A stretch of 37,688 nt of DNA from positions 1-37,688 of IMG/VR virus record IMGVR_UViG_3300042922_000269. One strand, 5' to 3'. Position 1 is the stretch's first letter, and the number at the start of each line of letters is the position of its first letter. The notes beneath the pieces are model-generated. The model was not told the origin of the DNA, made no database searches, and saw nothing but the letters and a program-made list of their open reading frames with translations. Position numbers and translations under genes: made by a program. The DNA is from a virus. Of the stretch, positions 1 through 7,260 are shown piece after piece.

Positions 1-720
1 CCACTCTTCTATACGGTTTTTGAGGATACTCTCATCTTTGGTTCGGAGCCGAAGGCACTTTTTGCATTTCCGGGAATGAAACCAAGACTTGATGCCGGAG
101 GATTATGCGAGGTATTTGCCATTGGACCAGCAAAAACCTATGGCCTTGGTGTCTTTAAGGATGTCTATGAGGTACTTCCCGGCTATAACATGGTGTTCAA
201 TCAGAGCGGTCTTCACAGCAACCAGTATTGGAAACTAGTTAGTAAGCCTCATACCGATACCTATGCAGAAACCGTGGATAAAACCTCTTACTTATTATAT
301 GATTCAGTGAAAAGGCAAATGATCTCCGATATCCCGATCTGTACCTTCCTCTCCGGTGGACTTGATTCTAGTCTTGTTACCTCCATCTGCTCGAAGGAGC
401 TAAAAAAATTAGGTACCAACATTGATACCTATTCCTTCGACTTTGTGGATAATGATAAAAACTTTAAGGCGAATTCGTTTCAACCCTCCCAGGATCGACC
501 TTACGTGGATATTATGAAAGACTATGTCGGAAGCAAACATACTTATCTACAGTGCGATACCCTTGATCTGGCGGATTATCTCTATGATGCTGTGGATGCC
601 AGAGACCTACCGAATATGGCCGATGTTGAAGCATCCCTTGTATACTTCTGCAAGCAGGTATCACAGCATCACCGAGTAACCCTGACCGGTGAATGCGCTG
701 ACGAATATGCACATACATGA
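1..720 (+). CDS. asnB: Asparagine synthetase B, middle part, cut by prophage
   Basis: Host gene, open from the first base, so its start lies left of the window. AsnB makes asparagine from aspartate, glutamine and ATP. The visible part covers the end of the glutaminase half (FGSEPKALFAFPG) and the start of the synthetase half, with the ATP-pyrophosphatase loop LSGGLDSS. After GECADE, where intact enzymes continue with an IFGGY-like stretch, the protein instead reads YAHT and stops. The C-terminal synthetase region is therefore missing here and presumably continues beyond the far end of the prophage. The family assignment is firm. That integration caused the truncation is inferred from the leftward phage genes that begin directly afterwards. 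Confidence 0.93.
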   Translation, partial: PLFYTVFEDTLIFGSEPKALFAFPGMKPRLDAGGLCEVFAIGPAKTYGLGVFKDVYEVLPGYNMVFNQSGLHSNQYWKLVSKPHTDTYAETVDKTSYLLYDSVKRQMISDIPICTFLSGGLDSSLVTSICSKELKKLGTNIDTYSFDFVDNDKNFKANSFQPSQDRPYVDIMKDYVGSKHTYLQCDTLDLADYLYDAVDARDLPNMADVEASLVYFCKQVSQHHRVTLTGECADEYAHT

Positions 721-800
721 TATACCTCACGAATAACAACTTTGTGTCGTTGGCATTATCAAACAGAATATATTGAATAATGTACAATAATTTGTACTTT
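690..800. other. Probable left host/phage junction (attL region)
   Basis: Homology to asnB ends at about 700-706 (GCTGACGAA), and phage sequence with no coding content follows. The heptamer ACGAATA occurs twice, at the junction and about 30 bases later. A dyad GTACAATAATTTGTAC lies at 782-797, followed by a T run. Integration inside a protein-coding gene is typical of large serine integrases. The exact core cannot be fixed without the right end, which lies outside the window. Confidence 0.5.
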
Positions 801-856
801 TTTCGTCATAATCCCAAGTATACAAAATATCCCATTTATGCTATTATAAACCTATC

Positions 857-925
857 CCAAAAAGAACCCCACCACTTCTGATTATCTACACATTTCCGTG
901 TGTACCTGGAGAGCGGTGGGGTTCT
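857..925 (-). terminator. Terminator closing the late operon
   Basis: AGAACCCCACC at 863-873 pairs with GGTGGGGTTCT at 915-925, an 11-bp perfect stem. The 41-base loop holds a smaller ACACA/TGTGT hairpin. On the minus strand the stem is followed by TTTTTGGG, so it can stop leftward late transcription just after the amidase gene and before host DNA. Confidence 0.8.
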
Positions 926-935
926 CTTATGTTCT

Positions 936-1748
936 TTATTCCGTTCTTTCCGCCGCCAATGCCGCGATCGTGGCTTTACCGATCATCTTACCATCGTCAG
1001 CCATATCTTTTCCCCATCCTAATAGATCCCAATACATCAATACAGCAATCCGCATCTTTGGACCGTAAATACCGTCAATCTTAAGTGATGTAAATCCCGA
1101 CACCTGAGCCAACACCTTGTTAAGCTTCGCCTGTGCCCATATGATATCCTTCGGATCAGACTTAGGTGTAATGGATTTAGATGGTATGTATTCGGTGCTA
1201 AGCATTGCCTTAACATCTGCCCGGAATGTATCCATGCTTTTACCATGTTTCGGGAACCACTGCATTACATCGGCATGATTAGATCCATAACCTAGTTTAA
1301 ATACCTCACAGTGACAAAGGATATCTTTTAATGGGTCAAGATCATATTGCTTACACAGGAATGCAAATAACTCCACCGCATTGTTATATACCGCTTTAAA
1401 ATACTCAGCATTTTTGTCTACGTCGTACCCTACCATGGTACCACCATTATATTTATGTCCGGATGGTTCGCATATCTCTACACCAATGGAACAATTATTA
1501 TAGGAACCGTTTTTACCTGATCCTACGTGCCACGCTTTTATATCCCACGGTAAGGTTTGTACAATCTGGTGATCCATTACAAAGGCATGGATTGAAACTC
1601 CTGCATCAGCGGAATCCCATGATCTGATTAAGACATTTGCATTCGGCTGAGCTACACCAAGACTATGTAATACAAGTTTCTCAATCTTAATCTTTACAGG
1701 ATTAGTATAGCACCGGTTCTTTGTTAGATATCTCTTAATTATCTCCAT
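936..1748 (-). CDS. Endolysin, N-acetylmuramoyl-L-alanine amidase (Amidase_2)
   Basis: 270 aa. Residues about 20-180 form an Amidase_2 (PGRP-like) zinc amidase, which cuts the bond between muramic acid and the stem peptide at lysis. Visible motifs are VLHSLG with His28, AWHVGSG, the SIGVEICE strand, CHCE with His146 and NHADVMQWFPKHGK with His158. His28, His146 and the NHADV residues are the candidate zinc ligands. After a linker rich in Ser, Pro and Lys, residues about 203-270 resemble a wall-binding domain (KIDGIYGPKMRIAV). There is no signal peptide, so release depends on the holin gene just upstream, which it overlaps by 14 bases. It is the last gene of the late operon. Confidence 0.93.
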   Translation of the reverse strand: MEIIKRYLTKNRCYTNPVKIKIEKLVLHSLGVAQPNANVLIRSWDSADAGVSIHAFVMDHQIVQTLPWDIKAWHVGSGKNGSYNNCSIGVEICEPSGHKYNGGTMVGYDVDKNAEYFKAVYNNAVELFAFLCKQYDLDPLKDILCHCEVFKLGYGSNHADVMQWFPKHGKSMDTFRADVKAMLSTEYIPSKSITPKSDPKDIIWAQAKLNKVLAQVSGFTSLKIDGIYGPKMRIAVLMYWDLLGWGKDMADDGKMIGKATIAALAAERTE

Positions 1749-2007
1749 CTTTTTTGTCCTTTCCGGATATATTCCTAATTAATTCAAAGGCTCCTGTACT
1801 GCCTAAACCACTCGCTAAACCTCCTAAAAGGATCTCTGGAGTAAATAACCATCCATTAAGCCAAATATTCAGGATAACTCCTAAAACTGCCATAATGAGA
1901 GGGATATATTTGTTTGGGATAAAGTCCAGGCTATTCTTGATTACATACCCTAACGCAAGACAAATACATAAAACAATAACTACTACATATTGAGATAAAA
2001 ATTCCAT
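1735..2007 (-). CDS. Phage holin
   Basis: About 90 aa, with hydrophobic helices at the N-terminus (YVVVIVLCICLALGYVI) and in the middle (IPLIMAVLGVILNIWL), a Gly-rich hydrophobic stretch and a charged C-tail (GKDKKDGDN). This is the layout of small phage holins of the Phage_holin_5 type, which form the membrane lesion that lets the amidase out. A GTG nine bases upstream (2016) is also possible, but it lies only two bases from the AGGAG. The ATG at 2007 (MEFLSQYV) has a longer and more usable spacing. The 3' end overlaps the endolysin gene, as in many holin/endolysin cassettes. Confidence 0.85.
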   Translation of the reverse strand: MEFLSQYVVVIVLCICLALGYVIKNSLDFIPNKYIPLIMAVLGVILNIWLNGWLFTPEILLGGLASGLGSTGAFELIRNISGKDKKDGDN

Positions 2008-2024
2008 AATATTCACTTCTCCTT

Positions 2025-2336
2025 TTATTTGATAGATGATAATACAACAACAGCACTGATAGCTGCGGATATGATACCGCTTGCCAGTGCTGCTATGATT
2101 GCTGTCTTGATTTGATTAAGCCTATTATTAGGCTCTGCTTTTATTGTTTCTACATCTTTTGTTAGCTTTTCCACGTTCTTATCTGTGTTATCAGCCTTAT
2201 ACATTAGCACTTCCAAAGCTTTTGCCATAGTGTGTATTTCTCCTATGACTCTCTCGGAATCACTCATTCGATGCTCTAATGATCCAATCCTGTGCTTATG
2301 GTCAGATAATTCCATTGCTAATTCAACATCATTCAT
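2025..2336 (-). CDS. XhlA-like membrane-associated lysis protein
   Basis: 103 aa. The first 75 residues are charged and read as coiled coil (HKHRIGSLEHRMSDSERVIGEI). A single C-terminal helix follows (IKTAIIAALASGIISAAISAVVVL). This matches the XhlA (haemolysin XhlA) family of Bacillus PBSX-like phages, which acts with the holin in lysis. Its position directly before the holin and amidase genes agrees. The start follows a weak AAAGGATGG site and lies in an ATGAATGAATGATG cluster, so it could be off by a few codons. Confidence 0.82.
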   Translation of the reverse strand: MNDVELAMELSDHKHRIGSLEHRMSDSERVIGEIHTMAKALEVLMYKADNTDKNVEKLTKDVETIKAEPNNRLNQIKTAIIAALASGIISAAISAVVVLSSIK

Positions 2337-2360
2337 TCATGGGATACCATCCTTTCTTTG

Positions 2361-2398
2361 CATATAAAAAGGAGCCTTAAGCATTTGCTCATGGCTCC
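2361..2398 (-). terminator. Hairpin terminator after tail-tip gene
   Basis: GGAGCC at 2371-2376 pairs with GGCTCC at 2393-2398, with an inner AGCA/TGCT pairing. On the minus strand it is followed by TTTTTATATG. It lies between the 647-aa tail protein gene and the lysis cassette, so lysis genes may depend on read-through or a separate start. Confidence 0.7.
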
Positions 2399-2442
2399 AA
2401 GGTTTAATATTTAGTTGTGACGCTGTTGTTTCCGACTTAGGC

Positions 2443-4386
2443 TTAAGAGGTAGTCACTCCGGTTATAACGCCACCCTTTATTTGTAAGGTTACGGTACCT
2501 ATTGTAACATTACCGGTATACCCATTGCTATACCCAATCTCCATCTTTGGATTAGTAGACAATGCTGAGTCATACTCATAATCCCAATCAGCGAGATTAC
2601 CGGATGCGATATCCGGGTGTGTAAAGCTGAGTTTATCGGATGATATTACAGCTTTGCTGATATCCAAAGGTGTACTTGTTCCATCTGCCTGGTTGACTTT
2701 GTATAGCCGTATAATTGACTTAATCGGCAATGTTGTATCTGTTACCGCTAAGTTAGTACCGTAAAATCCAACCTCACCCTTTACAGGCTCCCAGATGATT
2801 GATCCGCTTGGATTGGATTTGGCTGCCTGAGGAAGGAGATAGGTTGTGATAGGGTTTGCTAGTTGGTAGCGCATCACTTTTCCGGTTAGAGCTGTTTGCG
2901 CCTGTACCAAAGATGTTCCTTTTGAAACACCTATTACGTAGTATAGAGGTTGATTTCTGGATGATGCATATCCTATATCTGTTATATTATCAGTCAACGG
3001 AACAATCACAGAAGAGACCGTTTTATTAGTATACCCTTGTATATAAAAGTTGTTGTCAGTGATGGAACCATTATAATCAATTGCATCGGTTGACTTTTTT
3101 AGAAACACTAAATCAATGTTCGCAAATCCGGTAAAAACTTGGTACACATCATTTGTTTGTATGACTTTTTCTTTAGTTCTAACTACTTTTTCGCCTGTCA
3201 CAGGATTAACTTCATCCGCTGCCGATGGAACCGCTCCACCAACATCAGGTAGATAGATAAGGGATTCGGAATAGGGTTGAAAGACAGTAGCAACAGTTCC
3301 TTCTTCTAATTGGAGAGAATTTTTAACCGCCACTATGTCATTTGCTGTAAGAGTAGCTGAGTCTGCTCTTCTCCCTCGTAATCTAATTTTTCTAACATTT
3401 ATAGGTACGCTTATTAAGGATGAGTTAGTTAATGGAGCTATAAACCTTCCATTCTCATCGTAACCAAGAATGCCATTGACAACATATGATGGTGCCACAG
3501 AAATAGCGTAAACAGAGCCTGGTTTAACGAAACAGAACCCACTTCTGTAAACGATTGCATTATTTGGTTCTTCAAGACCGGTAGAAGAAGAAATACTTCC
3601 AGCCGATACCGAAGGAACTTTATTCTTTCCATTAACTATTCTAACTATACCACCCTTAGTATCTCTCTGACCTTGCACATAAGGATATTTTTCAGCTAAT
3701 TGATCGGCTGTTAGCGTATTGAAATCTGACTCGATTTCTGATCCGGCTGGGAGTTCGAAGATACGCATATCACGTAGTTTGATCTTGTTTCCGGCAGGTT
3801 CTATTCCTCCAGACAGATATATTCTGAATGGAGAAGGTACTACTTGTTGTGTTGTAAACACAGATTTATTATTACCTAGAGCGTTTGGCAAGTTGAATGC
3901 TGTACCAGTCATACTGTTACCAACACGTAAACTACCAGAACTTATTGACGTGTTTACAATAGTGTATAAGAGTCCAAACTTAGTGTTACTCTTTGGTGTA
4001 TTTTGGAATGTTGCTGTTATTGTTGATGTAACTCCATCTGATGTAAACTCAAGTCCAGTTGCATCTCCAGTGACACCTGATGCTTTTGTGACATCTATCC
4101 ATGTATCTCGATTGTATACCAATTCATTTTTTAAAATCCTAGCCTTGATCTTTAGTGACATCGCTCCGTTTTCCCTAGCATTAGCTGAGAATGAAGCCAT
4201 AAGATAAGCAATAACATTTACGTCTGGTGTAAGGAGTTCAAGGCTTTTTGATATATTTATAAGTCCGTTTTCACCTGCTGAAATCCTCTTTTGTGCGTTA
4301 TCAAGTTCCACCGCATTCTGAGACAACTGCGACGCAACCTGTTCTTTATATGTGTTAAATTCTTGATCCATTACTAAACCTATCAT
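2443..4386 (-). CDS. Tail-tip / receptor-binding structural protein
   Basis: 647 aa, last gene of the tail module. The first 50 residues look like coiled coil (FNTYKEQVASQLSQNAVELDNAQKR in part), as in trimeric tail fibres. The rest is rich in Ser, Thr, Asn and Val, as in beta-sandwich carbohydrate-binding or fibre domains, with segments such as NTAFNLPNALG-like loops and a repetitive C-terminal SNGYTGNVTIGTVTLQI strand pattern. The start is firm: GGAGGTGG lies 8 bases upstream and the ATGA overlaps the stop of the preceding gene. I do not recognise a catalytic motif. Host-receptor binding is inferred from position and composition. Confidence 0.75.
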   Translation of the reverse strand: MIGLVMDQEFNTYKEQVASQLSQNAVELDNAQKRISAGENGLINISKSLELLTPDVNVIAYLMASFSANARENGAMSLKIKARILKNELVYNRDTWIDVTKASGVTGDATGLEFTSDGVTSTITATFQNTPKSNTKFGLLYTIVNTSISSGSLRVGNSMTGTAFNLPNALGNNKSVFTTQQVVPSPFRIYLSGGIEPAGNKIKLRDMRIFELPAGSEIESDFNTLTADQLAEKYPYVQGQRDTKGGIVRIVNGKNKVPSVSAGSISSSTGLEEPNNAIVYRSGFCFVKPGSVYAISVAPSYVVNGILGYDENGRFIAPLTNSSLISVPINVRKIRLRGRRADSATLTANDIVAVKNSLQLEEGTVATVFQPYSESLIYLPDVGGAVPSAADEVNPVTGEKVVRTKEKVIQTNDVYQVFTGFANIDLVFLKKSTDAIDYNGSITDNNFYIQGYTNKTVSSVIVPLTDNITDIGYASSRNQPLYYVIGVSKGTSLVQAQTALTGKVMRYQLANPITTYLLPQAAKSNPSGSIIWEPVKGEVGFYGTNLAVTDTTLPIKSIIRLYKVNQADGTSTPLDISKAVISSDKLSFTHPDIASGNLADWDYEYDSALSTNPKMEIGYSNGYTGNVTIGTVTLQIKGGVITGVTTS

Positions 4387-4931
4387 TGTTGAACCACCTC
4401 CAAATATATTTTACCATCGATGATTACTTGCTTGTATTTTAAGCCTGTAACCGTGTCAATCGGATTAATAATGTTATTTATCGCCTGTTGGATTTCAATC
4501 ACTTCCTGAGACTTCTGCGAGGTCTGTTGTAGCATTTGGCCGACCTCTTGATACATTTGGATGATCTCTTCATATTGAGTCTTGTTGCCACTAGGAGAAG
4601 GAAGGACTGTAGCACCTATACAACTTTCCGTTACCTCGACAAATGACCATGTTGACGGTATCAGATTATTATCGGCTGAGGATATCCCTACATAAAAGCC
4701 AGGATATTTTATGTATTCGCCCGGTACATTGTAAGTTAATGTATCATCCATGGTATAGGAGTTTCCAACCGGTTCTCCGTTTTGCACGACTTTAAAATGT
4801 ACCAATCGTAAGCCTTTGTAGTCCTCAGGAAGTGAAAAATGCACCTTAAGATACTCTTCAGAGTTCTCTGCTGGCTTATATGAATCTGATCTAAGCAGTT
4901 GCTGACCAATTACTATAAATTCTAATTGCAT
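4383..4931 (-). CDS. Baseplate/tail-fibre component, BppU-like
   Basis: 182 aa. An N-terminal beta-rich domain (residues 1-110; FIVIGQQLL, VHFSLPEDYKGL, YPGFYVGISSADN) is followed by a coiled coil (about 115-160; EEIIQMYQEVGQMLQQTSQKSQ). A short C-terminal segment, KYKQVIIDGKIYLEVVQQ, follows. The layout resembles the upper baseplate proteins of Gram-positive siphoviruses (BppU-type N-terminal domain plus helix). The C-terminal segment matches one in the neighbouring 381-aa protein (KETMIDGKMYLEEV), which suggests a shared docking piece. TAGGAGGTG precedes the ATG. Confidence 0.65.
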   Translation of the reverse strand: MQLEFIVIGQQLLRSDSYKPAENSEEYLKVHFSLPEDYKGLRLVHFKVVQNGEPVGNSYTMDDTLTYNVPGEYIKYPGFYVGISSADNNLIPSTWSFVEVTESCIGATVLPSPSGNKTQYEEIIQMYQEVGQMLQQTSQKSQEVIEIQQAINNIINPIDTVTGLKYKQVIIDGKIYLEVVQQ

Positions 4932-4941
4932 CCAGCACCTC

Positions 4942-6087
4942 CTAAGATACAGTAAAATGTACTTCAGCTGTTTTACCAGTAAAAGCAGCTTTTACATCAG
5001 CTTCGTATGCATGGAGGTAAAATCCGTCACCTCTTTGGGTAACAATGAATTTGCTTATATATTGAGGATAGTCCTGTACATTCCAGACAGTTACATTGGT
5101 AATTTCTATGTTTTTTAAATTACAACTTGCAACCGGTATCATGGTAGATACAATAACACCGTTTTGCTCTTCACTAAATCTCACCATCCCGGTAGTTTGC
5201 ACTGGGTTTCCTATGTCAGCTAAAACTACATATCCAGCTAAGACACCATTAACGTACTTATGTACTTCCAACCTTCCATTTATCAACACCATCAAAGAAG
5301 CAACATTTTCTGTTAGATCCTCAATTCTTGTACCAAAATCATGAGTTGAAGAAGCGTTTTTATATATAGCTGCTCTATGCCAGTCTGATTGCTTTAGTTG
5401 CAAATCCGGAACTTCTTTGTTAATTATTACATTTCCAGCTATTATACCACCTGCCGTTGTAAGGTTGTTTATCCAACCAACCCATGCAGCACCTGTATAA
5501 TGCAGATAATATTCATCATTGGATCCCCATGGTTTATAAGTAATCCATATGTTACTAAATCCATTATTAACTACATTAACCAACCCGGATACTAATCCTG
5601 AGTGCGGAGCATTTGCCATTGTTTCAGAATAAATCAAATAATCTCCTGATTTTATATTTATGTTCTTAAAATCACTGTAATTTTCATGGAAGAACTTACT
5701 GTAATTATTGTATTCCACAAACTCCATTATTTTTGATGTTACAGGAGGTGTAGGATCAGGAGGGACTTCTTCAAGATACATCTTTCCGTCAATCATAGTC
5801 TCTTTGTAATACTTACCGTTGGTATCACTCAGTATATTTTTACCATTAAGCATATCTTGAAACACGTTTCCGACCGCATTGGCTTTAGCAGTAAGATCGT
5901 CTATGATCATATCCTCGGCTGTTTCAATGGAATCGGAGATCATTTCTGGAAGATCAGTTTCTATGTGATCCACTGCTTGAGCTATATTATATAGACCGTT
6001 CTCTATTTTGTTGAGATTAAGGCTATTAACAGGACTTGCTATAGATGGGCTATTCTGCCATGGTGTTTTTGTTGGATATAAATTCAT
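4942..6087 (-). CDS. Tail-fibre-like structural protein
   Basis: 381 aa. The N-terminus (TKTPWQNSPSIASPVNSLNLNKIENGLYNIAQAVDHIE) is typical of phage proteins that start with a short docking peptide and a helix. Residues 50-100 are helical. The rest is beta-rich with aromatic strands (YYLHYTGAAWVGWINNL; WITYKPWGSNDEY), resembling pyocin knob or fibre domains. Its start lies within the preceding gene, with an overlap of 38 bases and AGGAGG six bases upstream. The function is inferred from position among the tail genes. Confidence 0.7.
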   Translation of the reverse strand: MNLYPTKTPWQNSPSIASPVNSLNLNKIENGLYNIAQAVDHIETDLPEMISDSIETAEDMIIDDLTAKANAVGNVFQDMLNGKNILSDTNGKYYKETMIDGKMYLEEVPPDPTPPVTSKIMEFVEYNNYSKFFHENYSDFKNINIKSGDYLIYSETMANAPHSGLVSGLVNVVNNGFSNIWITYKPWGSNDEYYLHYTGAAWVGWINNLTTAGGIIAGNVIINKEVPDLQLKQSDWHRAAIYKNASSTHDFGTRIEDLTENVASLMVLINGRLEVHKYVNGVLAGYVVLADIGNPVQTTGMVRFSEEQNGVIVSTMIPVASCNLKNIEITNVTVWNVQDYPQYISKFIVTQRGDGFYLHAYEADVKAAFTGKTAEVHFTVS

Positions 6088-6283
6088 CCTGTTCCTCCTT
6101 TACTGCTTTTAAATAAGCTTGACGTTCTACTGCTACTGTCCTGTTGTCATAATTAATTAATTGGCTATACGCTTCACCTACTGACATGCGTTTAATTCTA
6201 ACCGGTAAATTTGACTCATTAATAAGTTTAGCAAGATTGTCCTGAAACTCTGCAATCTGTAAATTAATTCCCTTCTCTGCCAT
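6050..6283 (-). CDS. Small tail-module protein, unknown
   Basis: 77 aa from ATG 6283 (MAEKGINLQIAEFQDNL), chosen because GGAGG lies seven bases upstream. An in-frame ATG at 6304 has no site. The protein is charged, mostly helical and soluble, with no cysteine and no recognised motif. It is translated just before the 381-aa fibre protein and overlaps it. It could be a fibre-assembly helper or a minor tail protein, but nothing in the sequence settles this. Confidence 0.7.
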   Translation of the reverse strand: MAEKGINLQIAEFQDNLAKLINESNLPVRIKRMSVGEAYSQLINYDNRTVAVERQAYLKAVKEEQDEFISNKNTMAE

Positions 6284-6303
6284 ATACTCACCTCCAATGC
6301 ACA

Positions 6304-6334
6304 TAAAAAGAGCAGATACCTTTCGGCACTGCCC
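6304..6334 (-). terminator. Terminator after Ig-like gene
   Basis: On the minus strand GGGCAG pairs with CTGCTC (one G-T pair), enclosing TGCC-GAAA-GGTA with a tight GAAA tetraloop, then TTTTTATG. It ends a transcript carrying the secreted Ig-like gene and separates it from the fibre genes. Confidence 0.75.
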
Positions 6335-6348
6335 TTTGATTTATTTGA

Positions 6349-7200
6349 TTATTCGACGTTTACATCACATTTTAATACGATTACTTGATTGTTTGGAGCG
6401 GTTATTGTACAGGTAACAAAGGCTGTTCCTTTACCAACTGCTGTTACTTTTCCGTTTGATGAGTTAACCTTAATTACTGACCTGTCCGAACTTGTCCACC
6501 GATAGGAGGATTTCGCTATCTTATTTTCCAGGTTAATATCGCATGTATCACCAATGGATAAATCCAACACTGTTTCGGTAAGGACCGGTGCGTTTTCATC
6601 ATATCCAACTGTAACTTGAGATATTAAAGCTCTTTTTGTTCCATCTGGAAGAGATACCTCACATGATACCGATGCAGTACCTTCACTAACTGCGGTAAGT
6701 AATCCGCTCTTTGGATTTACTTTAACTACTTTTTCATCACTGCTGTACCATTTATAGGTTGATCCTGAGACTTTATTGTTTAGGTTGATATCATATTGTG
6801 CTTGTTCGTTCAATAGCACTGAGGTAGCGGTTAGTGATGTTGGTGTAGGTTCGTCTGGCTCTTCAACTAAAGGAGTTATGATTTCTACTTTAATTATACC
6901 TGTAACTGTATCATATGCCGGATCGTCAGGTGTAAAAACCCATTGTAATTCCCACTTCCCTAATCGGCTGTTATCATAATTTGTATAGCTAAACTGCCCT
7001 TTTATTGGGCCATTTTTATCGTTTATTGATATTGCAGGTAGATCATTTAATATATCAGAATATTGCTGATATTGATACTCTGCGTTTTCGTTTGCTCTCA
7101 TTACCCAAACTTGTCTTTTTTCTTCTGCGGAAGATGTTATAGCGTTTATGTTAGTCAGAAGCAAGCAAATTATTAACATCTCTAATAATATTTTTTTCAT
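6349..7200 (-). CDS. Secreted protein with two bacterial Ig-like (BIG2) domains
   Basis: 283 aa from ATG 7200, with AGGAGGTG upstream. MKKILLEMLIICLLLTNINA followed by ITSSAEEK is a clear Sec signal peptide, with a likely cut near residue 25. Residues about 30-110 hold a WVFTPDDPAYDTVTG strand typical of bacterial surface repeats. Residues about 121-198 and 204-281 are two BIG2 repeats of about 80 residues (WYSSDEKVVKVNPKSGLLTA; WTSSDRSVIKVNSSNGKVTA). No LPXTG anchor or membrane helix is seen. A signal peptide is unusual inside a tail module, because virion proteins assemble in the cytoplasm. A lysogen-expressed surface or secreted factor is therefore possible. A virion decoration cannot be excluded. 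Confidence 0.85.
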   Translation of the reverse strand: MKKILLEMLIICLLLTNINAITSSAEEKRQVWVMRANENAEYQYQQYSDILNDLPAISINDKNGPIKGQFSYTNYDNSRLGKWELQWVFTPDDPAYDTVTGIIKVEIITPLVEEPDEPTPTSLTATSVLLNEQAQYDINLNNKVSGSTYKWYSSDEKVVKVNPKSGLLTAVSEGTASVSCEVSLPDGTKRALISQVTVGYDENAPVLTETVLDLSIGDTCDINLENKIAKSSYRWTSSDRSVIKVNSSNGKVTAVGKGTAFVTCTITAPNNQVIVLKCDVNVE

Positions 7201-7219
7201 AAATACACCTCCTGCCAAC

Positions 7220-7256
7220 ATTATAACACATATTTCCAGGATGTATACATATAATG
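7220..7256 (-). promoter_or_regulatory. Possible promoter of the Ig-like gene
   Basis: The minus strand reads TGTTATAAT at 7220-7228, an extended -10 (TGnTATAAT), 20 bases before the ATG. No good -35 is seen, and a start about 7 bases on would fall at the ribosome site. The 5' leader would be very short, so the call is weak. Confidence 0.3.
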
Positions 7257-7260
7257 TAAA

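Noticed and set aside
512-787. Leftward 91-codon frame across the left junction
   Set aside because: Opposite the clearly conserved asnB frame, and no ribosome site is seen.
782-803. GTACAATAATTTGTAC plus T run as the terminator of asnB
   Set aside because: The stem is weak and AT-rich, and it lies in phage DNA. It may instead be part of the attachment site.
3719-4207. Rightward 162-codon frame
   Set aside because: Shadow of the 647-aa tail gene, with no ribosome site or promoter.
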